NCBI RefSeq assembly: GCF_016650815.1
Contig: NZ_JAEKEZ010000028.1
Coordinates: 1 to 64,000 of the forward strand
DNA: 64,000 bases
Direction of reading: 5' to 3'
Source of the DNA: Pseudomonas sp. TH31
GTDB lineage: Bacteria; Pseudomonadota; Gammaproteobacteria; Pseudomonadales; Pseudomonadaceae
Of this stretch, positions 27,907 to 36,940 are shown piece after piece (within the stretch, counting starts at the first letter, position 1; each line of letters opens with the position of its first letter). A model generated the notes under the pieces. It saw only the letters and a list, made by a program, of their open reading frames with translations. It was not told the origin of the DNA and made no database searches. The position numbers were made by a program, and so were the translations under genes.

Positions 27907-28962
27907 ATGACTTCGCCCCTTCGCATCGCCCTGATCGGCGCCGGCAACATGGGCCAGCAGCATTACCAGCATTTGAAAGATCTGACGGAGGCGACCCTGT
28001 GCGCCGTGGCCGATCCAGGTTCGCAAGCGGCGAGCCTGGCGGCGGAATGGGGCGTGGGATATTTCGCCGATCATCGTCAGATGCTGGAACACGTGAAGCC
28101 AGACGCCGTGATCATCGCCAACCCGAACACGCTCCACGTCGGCACCGCGCTCGATTGCCTTGCTGTTGGTGTGCCCGTGCTGCTGGAAAAACCGGTGGGT
28201 GTGCACTTGAGTGAGGTTCGTGAGCTGGTGGCAATGTCGACAGCGACGGACGTGCCGGTGCTTGTCGGCCATCATCGCCGGCACAATCCGCTGATCGTCC
28301 GCGCTCACGAGTTGCTGCAAAGCGGCGCATTGGGGCGACTGACGACGGTCACGGCGCTCTGGCAGCTGCGCAAACCTGATGGCTATTTCGAGATTCCCTG
28401 GCGGCGAGAGGCGGGTGCCGGGATGTTGCTGACTAACCTGATTCACGACCTCGACCTGTTGCGTCATCTGTGTGGCGAAGTGCTGCAGGTGCAGGCCATC
28501 ACCAGCAATGTGGTGCGCGGTTTTGCCAATGAAGATTGCGCGGCGGTATTGCTGCAATTCGCCAACGGCGCACTGGGTAGTTTGACCGGTTCGGATGCGG
28601 TTGCGGCGCCCTGGAGTTGGGAGCTGGGTTCCGGGGAGAACCCTGTGTATCCGCGCCAGGTCGATCAGCCGTGTTATTTGCTGGCCGGCACCGGCGGTGC
28701 CTTGAGTATTCCGCAGCTCAAGCGCTGGCATTACGCCGGGGCTGACGGGGGATGGCATCAAGCGTTGCTGCCGGTACAGGAAAATTTCAACGCCGATGAT
28801 GCCTTGCGTTTGCAGTTGCAGCATTTCGTACGCGTTGCGCGGCGGGAAGTCGAGCCACTGGTGAGCGTCGCCGATGCTGCCCGGACCTTGGCGTTGATTG
28901 AAGCCATCCGCGAAGCCGCCGAAACCGGTCGCGCCTGCGCACCAGAATTGATCGAGGGATAA
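27907..28962 (+). CDS. Gfo/Idh/MocA-family oxidoreductase
   Basis: 351 residues. The N-terminal Rossmann fold has 'RIALIGAGNMGQQHYQHLKD' and 'ADPGSQAASLAAEWGV'. 'VLLEKPVGVHLSEV' contains the conserved EKP. The C-terminal domain has 'GHHRRHNPLIVRAHELLQSG' and 'GAGMLLTNLIHDLDLLRHLC' (catalytic His region). NAD(P)-dependent oxidation of a cyclitol, sugar or hydroxy-acid is expected. AGAGGA precedes the ATG. It is followed 2 bp later by a TIM-barrel isomerase gene, so they act together. Confidence 0.85.
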   Translation: MTSPLRIALIGAGNMGQQHYQHLKDLTEATLCAVADPGSQAASLAAEWGVGYFADHRQMLEHVKPDAVIIANPNTLHVGTALDCLAVGVPVLLEKPVGVHLSEVRELVAMSTATDVPVLVGHHRRHNPLIVRAHELLQSGALGRLTTVTALWQLRKPDGYFEIPWRREAGAGMLLTNLIHDLDLLRHLCGEVLQVQAITSNVVRGFANEDCAAVLLQFANGALGSLTGSDAVAAPWSWELGSGENPVYPRQVDQPCYLLAGTGGALSIPQLKRWHYAGADGGWHQALLPVQENFNADDALRLQLQHFVRVARREVEPLVSVADAARTLALIEAIREAAETGRACAPELIEG

Positions 28963-28964
28963 GC

Positions 28965-29780
28965 ATGAACGAGCGAATTTTCTCCCTGGCCAGCCTGACA
29001 GTGTTGGAATTGTCACCGCCGGACATGGTCGATGTCGCCGCCAGGGTTGGTTACAGTCATGTCGGATTACGGCTGGTTCCGGCGACACCTGAGGAACATC
29101 ACTTTGCGCTGGTAGCCGATGTCGATTTACGACGTAGGACTCTGGCCCGTCTGCGTGACACGGGCATTCGTGTCCTGGATGTGGAAATCCTGCGGCTCAA
29201 GCCGGAGACTGTCGTCGCCGAGTTGGAGAACATTCTGGCGGTCGGCGCCGAGTTGGGTGCCAGCGAGTTGCTGGTGGCCGGTAACGATCCTGACGAGCAG
29301 CGGCTCACCGAAAATTTCGCCAGACTGTGTGATCTGGCGGCGCGTTACGGGCTTCATCCGCATCTGGAGTTCATGCCCTGGACCGATGCACGCAATCTTG
29401 AGCAGGCTGCACGCATTGTCGAAAGCGCCGGCCGTGAAAACGGCGGGGTGTTGGTGGACGCCTTCCATTTCGACCGTTCGGGTTCGCGGCTGGAAGATCT
29501 GGCCAGGGTCGCCCCGTCGCGGTTACGGTATGCGCAGTTGTGTGATGTCGCGGGGCCGAGGCCGGCGGACATGACGGAGATTCTGCGCCAGGCACGTAAT
29601 GAGCGGCGATTCCCTGGGGATGGCGATTGTGATTTGCCGGGTTTGCTCCGGTGTTTGCCGGCCGATATACCGTTAAGCCTGGAAATCCCGACCGTGCAAT
29701 TGCTGGAACAAGGCGTCAGCGGTTTGCAGCGGGCGCAGATGGCGTTGAGTAAAACCCGCGAGTTGCTGGCGCGACTGTAA
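28965..29780 (+). CDS. Sugar-phosphate isomerase/epimerase-like TIM barrel (AP-endonuclease 2 family)
   Basis: 271 residues with the xylose-isomerase-like fold: 'ASLTVLELSPPDMVDVAARV' then 'GYSHVGLRL', 'LRDTGIRVLDVEILRLKPET', 'HPHLEFMPWTDARNL' (Glu metal ligand), 'GGVLVDAFHFDRSG' (Asp and His) and 'LSLEIPTVQLLEQG' (second Glu). These metal-dependent enzymes isomerise, epimerise or dehydrate sugars and cyclitols. It is 2 bp downstream of the Gfo/Idh gene. The exact reaction cannot be stated. Confidence 0.8.
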   Translation: MNERIFSLASLTVLELSPPDMVDVAARVGYSHVGLRLVPATPEEHHFALVADVDLRRRTLARLRDTGIRVLDVEILRLKPETVVAELENILAVGAELGASELLVAGNDPDEQRLTENFARLCDLAARYGLHPHLEFMPWTDARNLEQAARIVESAGRENGGVLVDAFHFDRSGSRLEDLARVAPSRLRYAQLCDVAGPRPADMTEILRQARNERRFPGDGDCDLPGLLRCLPADIPLSLEIPTVQLLEQGVSGLQRAQMALSKTRELLARL

Positions 29781-29890
29781 GCAGCGCTGCGCACCTATCG
29801 CGGGCAAGCCACGTTCCCACAGGTTCGCTACTGACTTTGGGGGGCGCGTGGCTTGCCTGCGGTGCTTTTGACTTTAAAAAAGGAAATCAC

Positions 29891-30768
29891 ATGACCATCA
29901 GCACCCCCTCTCTGGTGTTAACAAACCCTTCAAGGGGATTTTACTGATCGTCGCCGCGACCTTCCTGTTTTCCAGCCATGACGCGTTGTCGAAATACCTC
30001 TCCGGGTTCTACCCGATCATCATGGTGGTCTGGGCCCGTTACCTGGTCCACACCTTGTTGATGGCGGGGATTTTTCTGCCGCAATCCGGGTTGCGCGTCC
30101 TACGCACCAAACGGCCATTGCTGCAGTTGGCCCGAGCGTTGTGCCTGCTGGGCACCAGCCTGTTTTTCACCACCGGTTTGTTGTACATCCCTTTGGCCGA
30201 AGCCACGGCGGTCAACTTTCTTGCACCGGTACTGGTCACCGCGCTGTCGGTGCCGCTGCTCAAGGAACACGTTACCCGTGGCCAATGGATCGCGGTGATT
30301 TGCGGTTTTGTCGGCGTGCTGATCATCGTCCACCCCGGGGGAGAACTGTTCACCCCGGCGGTGTTGCTGCCGTTCTGCTCGGCGATGTTTTTCTGCTTCT
30401 ATCAGTTGCTCACCCGCAAGCTCAGCCAGATCGACAGCCCGACCACCAGCAACTTCTTCGCCGGCTTGTGCAACACCCTGGTGATGAGTGCGCTGGTGCC
30501 GTTTTTCTGGCAGTTGCCAAGCCTCGGTCATGGGGTGTTGATGCTGGCGCTGGGGAGCTGCGGGATGACCGCGCATTTGTTCCTGACCCAGGCGTTCCGT
30601 TACGCCGCACCGGCATTGCTGGCGCCGTTTGGTTATTGTCAGATTGTGTTTGCCGGGCTGCTGGGCTGGCTGGTGTTTTCCCATACGCCGACCCTGACCA
30701 CGGTGGTCGGTATCGCCGTTATTTGTTGCAGCGGCCTGGCGGCGGCGTGGCAGCAGAGTCGTCGGTGA
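29891..30768 (+). CDS. EamA/DMT-family transporter (frameshift near 29906)
   Basis: About ten hydrophobic segments; internal duplication typical of EamA: 'FLFSSHDALSKYLSGFYPII' early and 'GRLNWLVF'-type ending 'VVGIAVICCSGLAAAWQQS'. The ATG at 29891 has AAAGGAAATCAC before it but its frame stops after 18 codons. One extra C in the run at 29904-29908 would give 'MTISTPLSGVNKPFKGILLI' and join the long frame, which otherwise starts at TTG 29986. Full length would be ~293 residues. Likely exporter or importer of a small metabolite of the surrounding pathway. Confidence 0.75.
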
Positions 30769-30775
30769 AAGACCT

Positions 30776-30863
30776 GTGGGAGCGAGCCTGCTCGCGAAGG
30801 CGATATACCCATCAACATCGATGTTGAATGACAATCCGCTTTCGCGAGCAGGCTCGCTCCCAC
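30776..30863. repeat. REP-type inverted pair
   Basis: 23-bp arms (GTGGGAGCGAGCCTGCTCGC...) in opposite orientation between the converging EamA and MFS genes. Another copy of this family is at 62140. Confidence 0.85.
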
Positions 30864-30882
30864 ATGGTCAGTGATTACTTTC

Positions 30883-32223
30883 TTACTCGGTGACGGCAGG
30901 AATCTTGCGCGGTGCCATGAAGTACATCCAGATCAGCGCGATGAAGTACATCGCCGGAATCATGGTGAACAGCACGGTGTAGTTGTTGTTGGTCACCGTC
31001 AGGATGTGCCCGACCAACTGCGTCATGAACATCCCGCCGACGGCCGCGCACATGCCGCCGAAGCCGAACACCGTGCTCATCATGTGTTTAGGCGTGTAGT
31101 CCATCACCAGGCTCCAGATGTTCGCGGTCCAGGCCTGGTGCGCACCGATGGCCAGGGAGATGGCGAACACCGCGACCCACAAGTTGCTGGAACCCGCCGC
31201 CATGATCACGCCGATGATGCAGCAGGCGAACAGGAACATGGACATCAGTCGCGCCTTGATCGGGTTGACTCCGCGGCCGATCAGGAACGAGGACAGAATC
31301 CCGCCGCCGACGCTGCCGAAGTCCGCCGTCAGGTAAATGATGATCAGCGGGATGCCCATCTGGGTCACGTTGATGCCCAGGTTGTATTGCTGATTGAGGA
31401 ACGGAGGCAGCCAGTAAAGGTAAAACCAGAACACCGGCGCGGTCATCGAGTAGGCGAGGGCGAAGGCCCAGGTGCCACGCATGCGCAGGATTTTCGAGAA
31501 CGGGACGCGGGATTGTTCCGGCTCGACTTCCTTCTGGATGTAGTCCAGTTCCGACTGTTTAACGCTCGGGTGATCTTCAGGATTGAAGTACTTCAAACCC
31601 CAGAACACCAACCAGATCCCGCCCAATGCCGACATGCACAGGAACGCCGCCTGCCAGCCCCATGCGTGAAGAATCAGCGGCAACAGCATCGGGGTGAACA
31701 TCGCACCGACGTTGGTCCCGGCGTTGAAGATGCCGGTGGCCACGGCGCGCTCGCCCGCCGGGAACCACAACCGGGTGGTTTTCACACATGCCGGGTAGTT
31801 CGCAGCCTCGGTCAAACCAAGAATAAACCTGCACACCATAAAGCCTGCGGCCGACGTGGCCAGGCCATGGGCACCGGTGGCCAGGCTCCAGAGCAGTACC
31901 GCGCAGAAGAACACCCGTTTAACGCCGACCCGATCGATCAACCGGCCTTGCAGCACAAAGCCGATGGCGTAGCCGACTTGAAACCAGAAGTTGATGTTGG
32001 CGTAGTCCATCGCCGTCCAGCTCATTTCCTTGGCCAGGATCGGCTGCATGACGCCCAGGGCGGCACGGTCTATGTAGTTCAGGGTGGTGGCGAAAAACAC
32101 TAGCGCCAGCATGCCCCAACGGGTTTTGCCGACCGCCATGGCGCCGCGGATCTTGTCGCCGATGCCGCTACTGGCAGGAGTCATGGAGGAACGCTCCATG
32201 GGAGAGCTTTGAGAAGGAGTCAT
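30883..32223 (-). CDS. MFS transporter, anion:cation symporter (ACS) type
   Basis: About 446 residues, 12 hydrophobic segments. The MFS signature is 'LIDRVGVKRVFFC', with 'LGLTEAANYPACVKTTRLWF' then 'PAGERAVATGIFNAGTNVGA' typical of ACS-family carriers of hexuronates, galactarate and aromatic acids. The start is uncertain: ATGs at 32223, 32199 and 32184 are all in frame; GGAG precedes the last. A palindrome at 32376 shared with the aroQ promoter suggests common control. Likely imports quinate, shikimate or a related acid. Confidence 0.8.
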   Translation of the reverse strand: MTPSQSSPMERSSMTPASSGIGDKIRGAMAVGKTRWGMLALVFFATTLNYIDRAALGVMQPILAKEMSWTAMDYANINFWFQVGYAIGFVLQGRLIDRVGVKRVFFCAVLLWSLATGAHGLATSAAGFMVCRFILGLTEAANYPACVKTTRLWFPAGERAVATGIFNAGTNVGAMFTPMLLPLILHAWGWQAAFLCMSALGGIWLVFWGLKYFNPEDHPSVKQSELDYIQKEVEPEQSRVPFSKILRMRGTWAFALAYSMTAPVFWFYLYWLPPFLNQQYNLGINVTQMGIPLIIIYLTADFGSVGGGILSSFLIGRGVNPIKARLMSMFLFACCIIGVIMAAGSSNLWVAVFAISLAIGAHQAWTANIWSLVMDYTPKHMMSTVFGFGGMCAAVGGMFMTQLVGHILTVTNNNYTVLFTMIPAMYFIALIWMYFMAPRKIPAVTE

Positions 32224-32375
32224 GTAGGCCACCCGATTATTTTTATGTGGTGTTCTAGGTCTTTGGTAACCGAGCCGGTGGTTCATGACCGGTCTCAATG
32301 TGCTGCCGATGTTGGGCAGTGGACGAAAAATCGTCAATTCGCCTATTGCCATTGTGTTCGATAATCGCCCATAAA

Positions 32376-32389
32376 ACTAACCGGATAGT
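32376..32389. promoter_or_regulatory. Operator-like palindrome between MFS gene and quiC
   Basis: ACTAACCGGATAGT is near-perfectly palindromic. Its reverse complement ACTATCCGGTTAGT matches ACTAGTTGGTTACT at 36723 upstream of aroQ at 10 of 14 positions. It could be the site of the TetR regulator encoded at 34616. Confidence 0.45.
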
Positions 32390-32457
32390 ACACTTTGAAT
32401 TGCTGTGCGGGTTCTTGCAGCCAATAATTTACCCCACGAAAAACGCGGCCCTTGTAG

Positions 32458-32548
32458 GAGCTGTCTCGTGAAACGAGGCTGCGATCTTTTGATCTTGTTT
32501 TCGAAAGGCAAAATCAAAAGATCGCAGCCTCGTTTCACTCGGCAGCTC
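32458..32548. repeat. REP-type inverted repeat
   Basis: 25-bp perfect arms (TGAAACGAGGCTGCGATCTT... at 32469-32493, complement at 32513-32537) with short flanking complementarity, just upstream of quiC. Confidence 0.8.
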
Positions 32549-32611
32549 CGGCAGATAGTAACGCGTGCAATGCCTCTAACAAGATGATCTCCACCCACCG
32601 GGAGTCGACAT

Positions 32612-34513
32612 ATGCAGCGTTCCATTGCCACCGTTTCCTTGAGCGGTACCCTGCCGGAAAAACTTGAAGCCATCGCCGCCGCCGGGTTTGACGGGGTGGA
32701 GATTTTCGAGAATGACCTGCTCTACTACGACGGCAGTCCCCGTGAAATTAAACAGATGTGCGCCGATCTCGGGATCGCCATCACGCTGTTTCAACCCTTC
32801 CGGGATTTTGAAGGCTGCCGCCGAGATCGGCTGCCGCGCAATCTGGAACGGGCGGAACGCAAGTTCGACCTGATGCAGGAGCTGGGCACCGATCTGGTGC
32901 TGGTCTGCAGCAATGCTTCGGCTGACTCCCTCGGCGATGAACACATCCTGGTGGATGACTTGCGTTTGCTGGCCGAGCGGGCCGGCGCCCGTGGCTTGCG
33001 AATCGGTTACGAAGCCCTGGCCTGGGGCCGTCACGTTAATATTTATCAACAGGTCTGGAACATCGTCCGTCAGGCCGATCACCCCAGTCTCGGTGTGTTA
33101 CTGGACAGCTTTCACACGCTCTCGCTCAAGGGCGATCCGAGCGCCATCGCCGAGATTCCGGGCGACAAGATTTTCTTCGTGCAAATGGCCGACGCGCCGA
33201 TCCTGGCCATGGACGTGTTGGAGTGGAGTCGGCACTTTCGATGCTTCCCCGGCCAGGGCGAATTTGATCTGGCGGGTTTCCTCGCGCCGATTATCAAGAG
33301 TGGCTACACCGGGCCGCTGTCGTTGGAAATCTTCAACGATGGCTTCCGCGCCGCGCCGCCACGGGCCAACGCCGCCGACGGTTTGCGCTCGTTGCTGTAC
33401 TTGGAAGAGAAAACCCGCCAGCGCCTGGCCCAGGAAGCCAAGCCTGTGGCCAACGTCGATATCCTGTTCGAGACCCCCAAGGCCAGCGAGTACAACGGCA
33501 TCGAGTTTCTTGAGTTCGCCGTGGATGAAAGCCTCGGCGCCAAGCTCTCGCACTGGCTGGAGCGGCTGGGTTTCGTCAAGGCCGGGCAACATCGCTCCAA
33601 GAGCGTCAGCCTGCTGCGCCAGGGCGATATCAACCTGATCCTCAACTCCGAACCGTACTCCTTCGCCCACAGCTTTTTCGAAGCCCACGGCCCGTCGTTG
33701 TGCGCCACCGCCGTGCGGGTCAAGGACAGCAATAGTGCCTTGGCGCGCGCCGTGGCCTATAAAGGCCAGCCTTATCGTGGACTGGTCGGTCCCAACGAGC
33801 TTGAGCTGGCCGCGGTGCGCGCACCGGATGGCAGCCTGATTTACCTGGTGGACCAGGACGCCGATGTCTACGGCACCGATTTCAATCTGCAACCGAGGGC
33901 CACGGCCAGCGGCGGCCTCAAGCGCATCGACCACATGGCCATGGCGCTGCCGGCTGACAGCCTCGACAGTTGGGTGCTGTTCTATAAAAGCCTGCTGGAT
34001 TTCGAGGCGGATGACGAGGTGGTGCTGCCCGATCCGTACGGTCTGGTGAAGAGCCGGGCGCTGCGTAGCCGTGACAGTTCGATCCGCTTGCCGCTGAATA
34101 TTTCCGAGAATCGCAACACCGCGATCTCACACGCGCTGTCGAGTTATCGCGGCTCCGGGGTGCATCACATCGCCTTCGATTGTGACGACATCTTTGCCGA
34201 AGTCAGCCGTGCGAAAGAGGCGGGCGTGCCGTTACTGGACATCCCGCTCAACTACTATGATGACCTGGCCGCGCGGTTCGATTTTGATGATGAGTTCCTC
34301 AGCGAACTGGCCTACTTCAACGTGCTTTACGACCGTGATGCCCAGGGTGGCGAGTTGTTCCATGTGTACACCGAGCCGTTCGAAGGGCGGTTCTTCTTCG
34401 AGATCATTCAACGCAAGAACGTCTATGCCGGTTACGGTGCGGCCAACGTCGCGGTGCGCCTTGCCGCGATGGCAAAATCGCGAAGTGGTGCCGTACGTCA
34501 GGCAAAGTTGTAG
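32612..34513 (+). CDS. quiC: Bifunctional-type 3-dehydroshikimate dehydratase (QuiC)
   Basis: 633 residues. The N-terminal AP-endonuclease/isomerase-like TIM barrel (1-285) converts 3-dehydroshikimate to protocatechuate. The metal ligands fit E134 ('IGYEALAWG'), D165 ('GVLLDSFHTL'), Q191 ('FFVQMADAP') and E239 ('GPLSLEIFND'). The C-terminal half (~290-620) is a 4-hydroxyphenylpyruvate-dioxygenase-like double domain ('IEFLEFAVDESLGAKLSHWL', 'RIDHMAMALPADSLDSWVLF', 'GVHHIAFDCDDIF', 'FFEIIQRKN'), an arrangement known from Pseudomonas QuiC1. It is the key enzyme linking quinate/shikimate catabolism to the beta-ketoadipate route. Confidence 0.9.
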   Translation: MQRSIATVSLSGTLPEKLEAIAAAGFDGVEIFENDLLYYDGSPREIKQMCADLGIAITLFQPFRDFEGCRRDRLPRNLERAERKFDLMQELGTDLVLVCSNASADSLGDEHILVDDLRLLAERAGARGLRIGYEALAWGRHVNIYQQVWNIVRQADHPSLGVLLDSFHTLSLKGDPSAIAEIPGDKIFFVQMADAPILAMDVLEWSRHFRCFPGQGEFDLAGFLAPIIKSGYTGPLSLEIFNDGFRAAPPRANAADGLRSLLYLEEKTRQRLAQEAKPVANVDILFETPKASEYNGIEFLEFAVDESLGAKLSHWLERLGFVKAGQHRSKSVSLLRQGDINLILNSEPYSFAHSFFEAHGPSLCATAVRVKDSNSALARAVAYKGQPYRGLVGPNELELAAVRAPDGSLIYLVDQDADVYGTDFNLQPRATASGGLKRIDHMAMALPADSLDSWVLFYKSLLDFEADDEVVLPDPYGLVKSRALRSRDSSIRLPLNISENRNTAISHALSSYRGSGVHHIAFDCDDIFAEVSRAKEAGVPLLDIPLNYYDDLAARFDFDDEFLSELAYFNVLYDRDAQGGELFHVYTEPFEGRFFFEIIQRKNVYAGYGAANVAVRLAAMAKSRSGAVRQAKL

Positions 34514-34615
34514 GAAAATCGTAAACACAGCGTTAAACCGCCGCCGCGCGGCTTCCTTCACTGTGCGGCGCGGCCCATAATCGCCAGCTTGTGCAGTAAT
34601 GGCCGTGAGCCCGCA

Positions 34616-35293
34616 ATGACAATAACTTCAGAACTCCCCGTTGCCACCGACGAACCGCTTGTCGAGCCTCGCAAGAGTCGCAAGAACAACCCGGAAAAGA
34701 CCCGCGAAAACATCCTTCAAGAAGCGATTGTGGAGTTCGTCCAGCAAGGGCTTTCCGGCGCTCGCGTCGATGCAATCGCCGAACGTATCCATACCTCAAA
34801 ACGCATGATCTATTACTACTTCGGCAGTAAGGAACAGCTCTATATCGAGGTACTGGAAAAGCTTTACGGGGATATCCGCAGCACGGAAAACCGTCTGCAC
34901 CTGGCCGAACTGGCGCCGATGGAGGCGATTCGCCGACTGGTGGAATTCACCTTCGATCACCATGATCGCAACGTCGATTTCGTGCGGATCGTCAGCATTG
35001 AAAACATTCACAACGCCGAGTACGTGAAGCGCTCCGATGCGATCAAGGCGATGAATAACACCATCCTTGATTCTCTGGGCGATATCCTGCGTCGCGGCGC
35101 TGAAGACGGTCTGTTCCGCGCCGGCCTTGAGCCGCTGGATGTGCATTTGTTGATCAGTTCGTTCTGCTTCTATCGCGTGTCTAACCGCCATACCTTTGGT
35201 GAGATTTTCCAGGTCGACTTGCCGGATGAAGGCGTCAAGCAGCGTCATCGGGAGATGATTTGCGAGTCGGTGTTGCGGTATTTGCAGGCCTGA
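34616..35293 (+). CDS. TetR-family regulator
   Basis: 225 residues. The N-terminal HTH is 'TRENILQEAIVEFVQQGLSG' then 'ARVDAIAERIHTSKRMIYYY' and 'FGSKEQLY'. The ligand-binding helices follow and end with 'LISSFCFYRVSNRHTFGEIF'. The ATG at 34616 is chosen since the conserved part starts ~25 residues later; a GTG at 34589 is possible. It lies between quiC and aroE/aroQ and is the natural candidate repressor for the dehydroshikimate genes; palindromes upstream of the MFS gene and aroQ may be its sites. Confidence 0.85.
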   Translation: MTITSELPVATDEPLVEPRKSRKNNPEKTRENILQEAIVEFVQQGLSGARVDAIAERIHTSKRMIYYYFGSKEQLYIEVLEKLYGDIRSTENRLHLAELAPMEAIRRLVEFTFDHHDRNVDFVRIVSIENIHNAEYVKRSDAIKAMNNTILDSLGDILRRGAEDGLFRAGLEPLDVHLLISSFCFYRVSNRHTFGEIFQVDLPDEGVKQRHREMICESVLRYLQA

Positions 35294-35301
35294 ACATTTT
35301 T

Positions 35302-35352
35302 AAAAGATCGCAGCCCCTGTAGTGTAGGCGCTGCCGAAGGCTGCGATCTTTT
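35302..35352. terminator. REP-type hairpin between convergent genes
   Basis: AAAAGATCGCAG at 35302 and CTGCGATCTTTT at 35341 form the base of a hairpin, with T/A runs at both ends. It lies between the TetR and aroE stops. Confidence 0.7.
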
Positions 35353-35357
35353 GATCT

Positions 35358-36212
35358 TCACCCATTCATGCTTTGAAAATGCGCCAACATCCGCTGCGCA
35401 TCCGGCACCACGCCACTGAACAACTCAAACGCCTTCACTGCCTGAAACACTGCCATGTTGCCACCATCGAGTGTCCGGCAACCCAGGGCGCGAGCGCTGC
35501 GCAGCAGTTCGGTTTCCAGCGGGAAGTAAACAATCTCCGCCACCCACATTTCAGTTCTCAACAGCGCCACCGGCACCGGCGTGCCTGGCAGCTTTTTCAT
35601 GCCCATGGGCGTGGTATTCACCAGACCATCGGCCACGGCCAGGGTGCTCGCCAGATCATGCCCGGCCACCGCCCTCCGGGCACCAAAATGCTGATTGAGG
35701 TTGTTCGCCAGCGCCTGTGCCCGGCTGTCATCGACATCGAAAATGCTCAGTTGCTGGACGCCTTCGCTCAGTAGCGCGTGGGCCACCGCCGCGCCCGCGC
35801 CACCGGCGCCCATTTGGACGACACGTTCACGAACGACGTCCTTCAATCCCCGGCGAAAACCTTCGGCAAACCCCAGGCAATCGGTGTTGTGGCCAATGCG
35901 TTTTCCATCCTTGAGCACCACCGTGTTGACCGCGCCAATGCATCGGGCTTCCACAGACAATTCGTCGAGCAACGCAATGATGGCCTGCTTGCACGGGAAG
36001 GTGATGTTCAGCCCGGTGAAATTCATGCGCTCGGCGGCCATCAGCAAGTCGGGCAGGGCGTTGAAATCAAGCTTCAGTTGGTCGAGGTCGATCAAGCGAT
36101 AGAGGTAACGCAGGCCTTGGGCATCGCCTTCATGTTCGTGCAACGCCGGCGTGCGAGACGCCTGGATGCCAGCACCGATCAGACCGGCGAGTACCACGGT
36201 GTTGTGTGTCAT
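35358..36212 (-). CDS. aroE: Shikimate/quinate dehydrogenase, NAD-type
   Basis: 284 residues. The substrate domain has 'SRTPALHEHEG' and the catalytic Lys in 'NITFPCKQA' (K75) with D111 in 'GHNTDCLGF'. The Rossmann domain has 'GAGGAGAAVAHALL'. The end of strand 2 reads 'SIFDVDDSRA': Asp rather than the Arg/Thr used for NADP, which favours NAD+ as in catabolic quinate/shikimate dehydrogenases. The ATG at 36212 overlaps the aroQ stop (ATGA), so a longer frame to 36554 is a by-product. With aroQ and quiC it supplies the quinate/shikimate to protocatechuate route rather than aromatic biosynthesis. Confidence 0.88.
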   Translation of the reverse strand: MTHNTVVLAGLIGAGIQASRTPALHEHEGDAQGLRYLYRLIDLDQLKLDFNALPDLLMAAERMNFTGLNITFPCKQAIIALLDELSVEARCIGAVNTVVLKDGKRIGHNTDCLGFAEGFRRGLKDVVRERVVQMGAGGAGAAVAHALLSEGVQQLSIFDVDDSRAQALANNLNQHFGARRAVAGHDLASTLAVADGLVNTTPMGMKKLPGTPVPVALLRTEMWVAEIVYFPLETELLRSARALGCRTLDGGNMAVFQAVKAFELFSGVVPDAQRMLAHFQSMNG

Positions 36213-36658
36213 GGCGTGCATCCCTTCAAGCGCTGACTGAAATGCTCCAGCGCCAGGCGATAACCGTGGCTGCCGAAACCTGCCATAACGGCCGTGGCGA
36301 TGGCCGAGACAAAGGAGTGGTGACGGAACGGTTCGCGGGCGTGGACGTTGGACAGGTGAACTTCGATCACCGGCAGTTCGCTGGCCACCAAGGCGTCGCG
36401 AATCGCCACCGAGGTGTGCGTCCATGCCGCCGGGTTGATGACAATCCCGGCGCAGCGGCCGCGGGCAGCGTGAATCCAGTCGAGCAATTCGCCTTCGTGG
36501 TTGGTCTGGCGGAACTCCACCGCCAGGCCGAACTCCTCGGCAGCACGACCGCACAACGCGGAAATGTCGGCCAGGGTTTCGTGGCCGTAGGTCGCCGGTT
36601 CACGGGTGCCAAGCAGGTTCAGGTTCGGGCCGTTGAGCACCAGAACGATAGGGGGCAT
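36209..36658 (-). CDS. aroQ: Type II 3-dehydroquinate dehydratase
   Basis: 149 residues, the normal length for the dodecameric type II enzyme that interconverts 3-dehydroquinate and 3-dehydroshikimate. All hallmark residues are present: R19 and Y24 ('LLGTREPATYG'), N75 and H81 ('INPAAWTHTSVA'), H101 ('EVHLSNVHAREPFRHHS'). The ATG at 36658 has GGAGAG before it; an extra in-frame ATG at 36688 lacks one. It is the first gene of an aroQ-aroE operon. Confidence 0.92.
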   Translation of the reverse strand: MPPIVLVLNGPNLNLLGTREPATYGHETLADISALCGRAAEEFGLAVEFRQTNHEGELLDWIHAARGRCAGIVINPAAWTHTSVAIRDALVASELPVIEVHLSNVHAREPFRHHSFVSAIATAVMAGFGSHGYRLALEHFSQRLKGCTP

Positions 36659-36722
36659 GGGTGACTCTCCACTTATTGTTTTTGGCATGGGCTGTCAGTT
36701 TCAGCCTGTGGTGTTAAATTGT

Positions 36723-36736
36723 ACTAGTTGGTTACT
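36723..36736. promoter_or_regulatory. Operator-like site upstream of aroQ
   Basis: ACTAGTTGGTTACT lies 65 bp before the aroQ start and matches the palindrome at 32376 (read on the other strand) in 10 of 14 positions, within a longer shared TGTACTA...GGTTA.TTT context. Confidence 0.4.
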
Positions 36737-36834
36737 TTGGTCAAATTAAGAGGTCGTGTGACGGGCTTTTGTGGGCGGTGATCGGACATAAGAAAAAGCT
36801 CGCAGCCTTCGGCAGCTCCTACAGGTGCGATCTT

Positions 36835-36940
36835 TTAACGCGGCAAATGCTCAACCAGAAAATCGATGAAAGCCCTCAGGCGCAATGGCACATGCCGGCT
36901 CTGCGGATAGAGCAGGGTGAAGGGGCGCGAACGACCGCTG
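36835..36940 (-). pseudogene. LysR-family regulator C-terminal remnant
   Basis: The last ~34 codons of a LysR-type regulator survive: 'RSRPFTLLYPQSRHVPLRLR' then 'AFIDFLVEHLPR' and stop. Upstream sequence in this frame is unrelated, so the gene was deleted apart from its 3' end. Confidence 0.65.

Noticed and set aside
30871..32103. 410-codon plus-strand open frame over the MFS gene
   Set aside because: It is antisense to a transporter with clear MFS motifs, rich in His/Arg/Gln as expected from a high-GC shadow frame.
32907..34513. QuiC as two separate genes (isomerase plus 4-HPPD)
   Set aside because: The frame is continuous and this two-domain form is known for Pseudomonas dehydroshikimate dehydratases.
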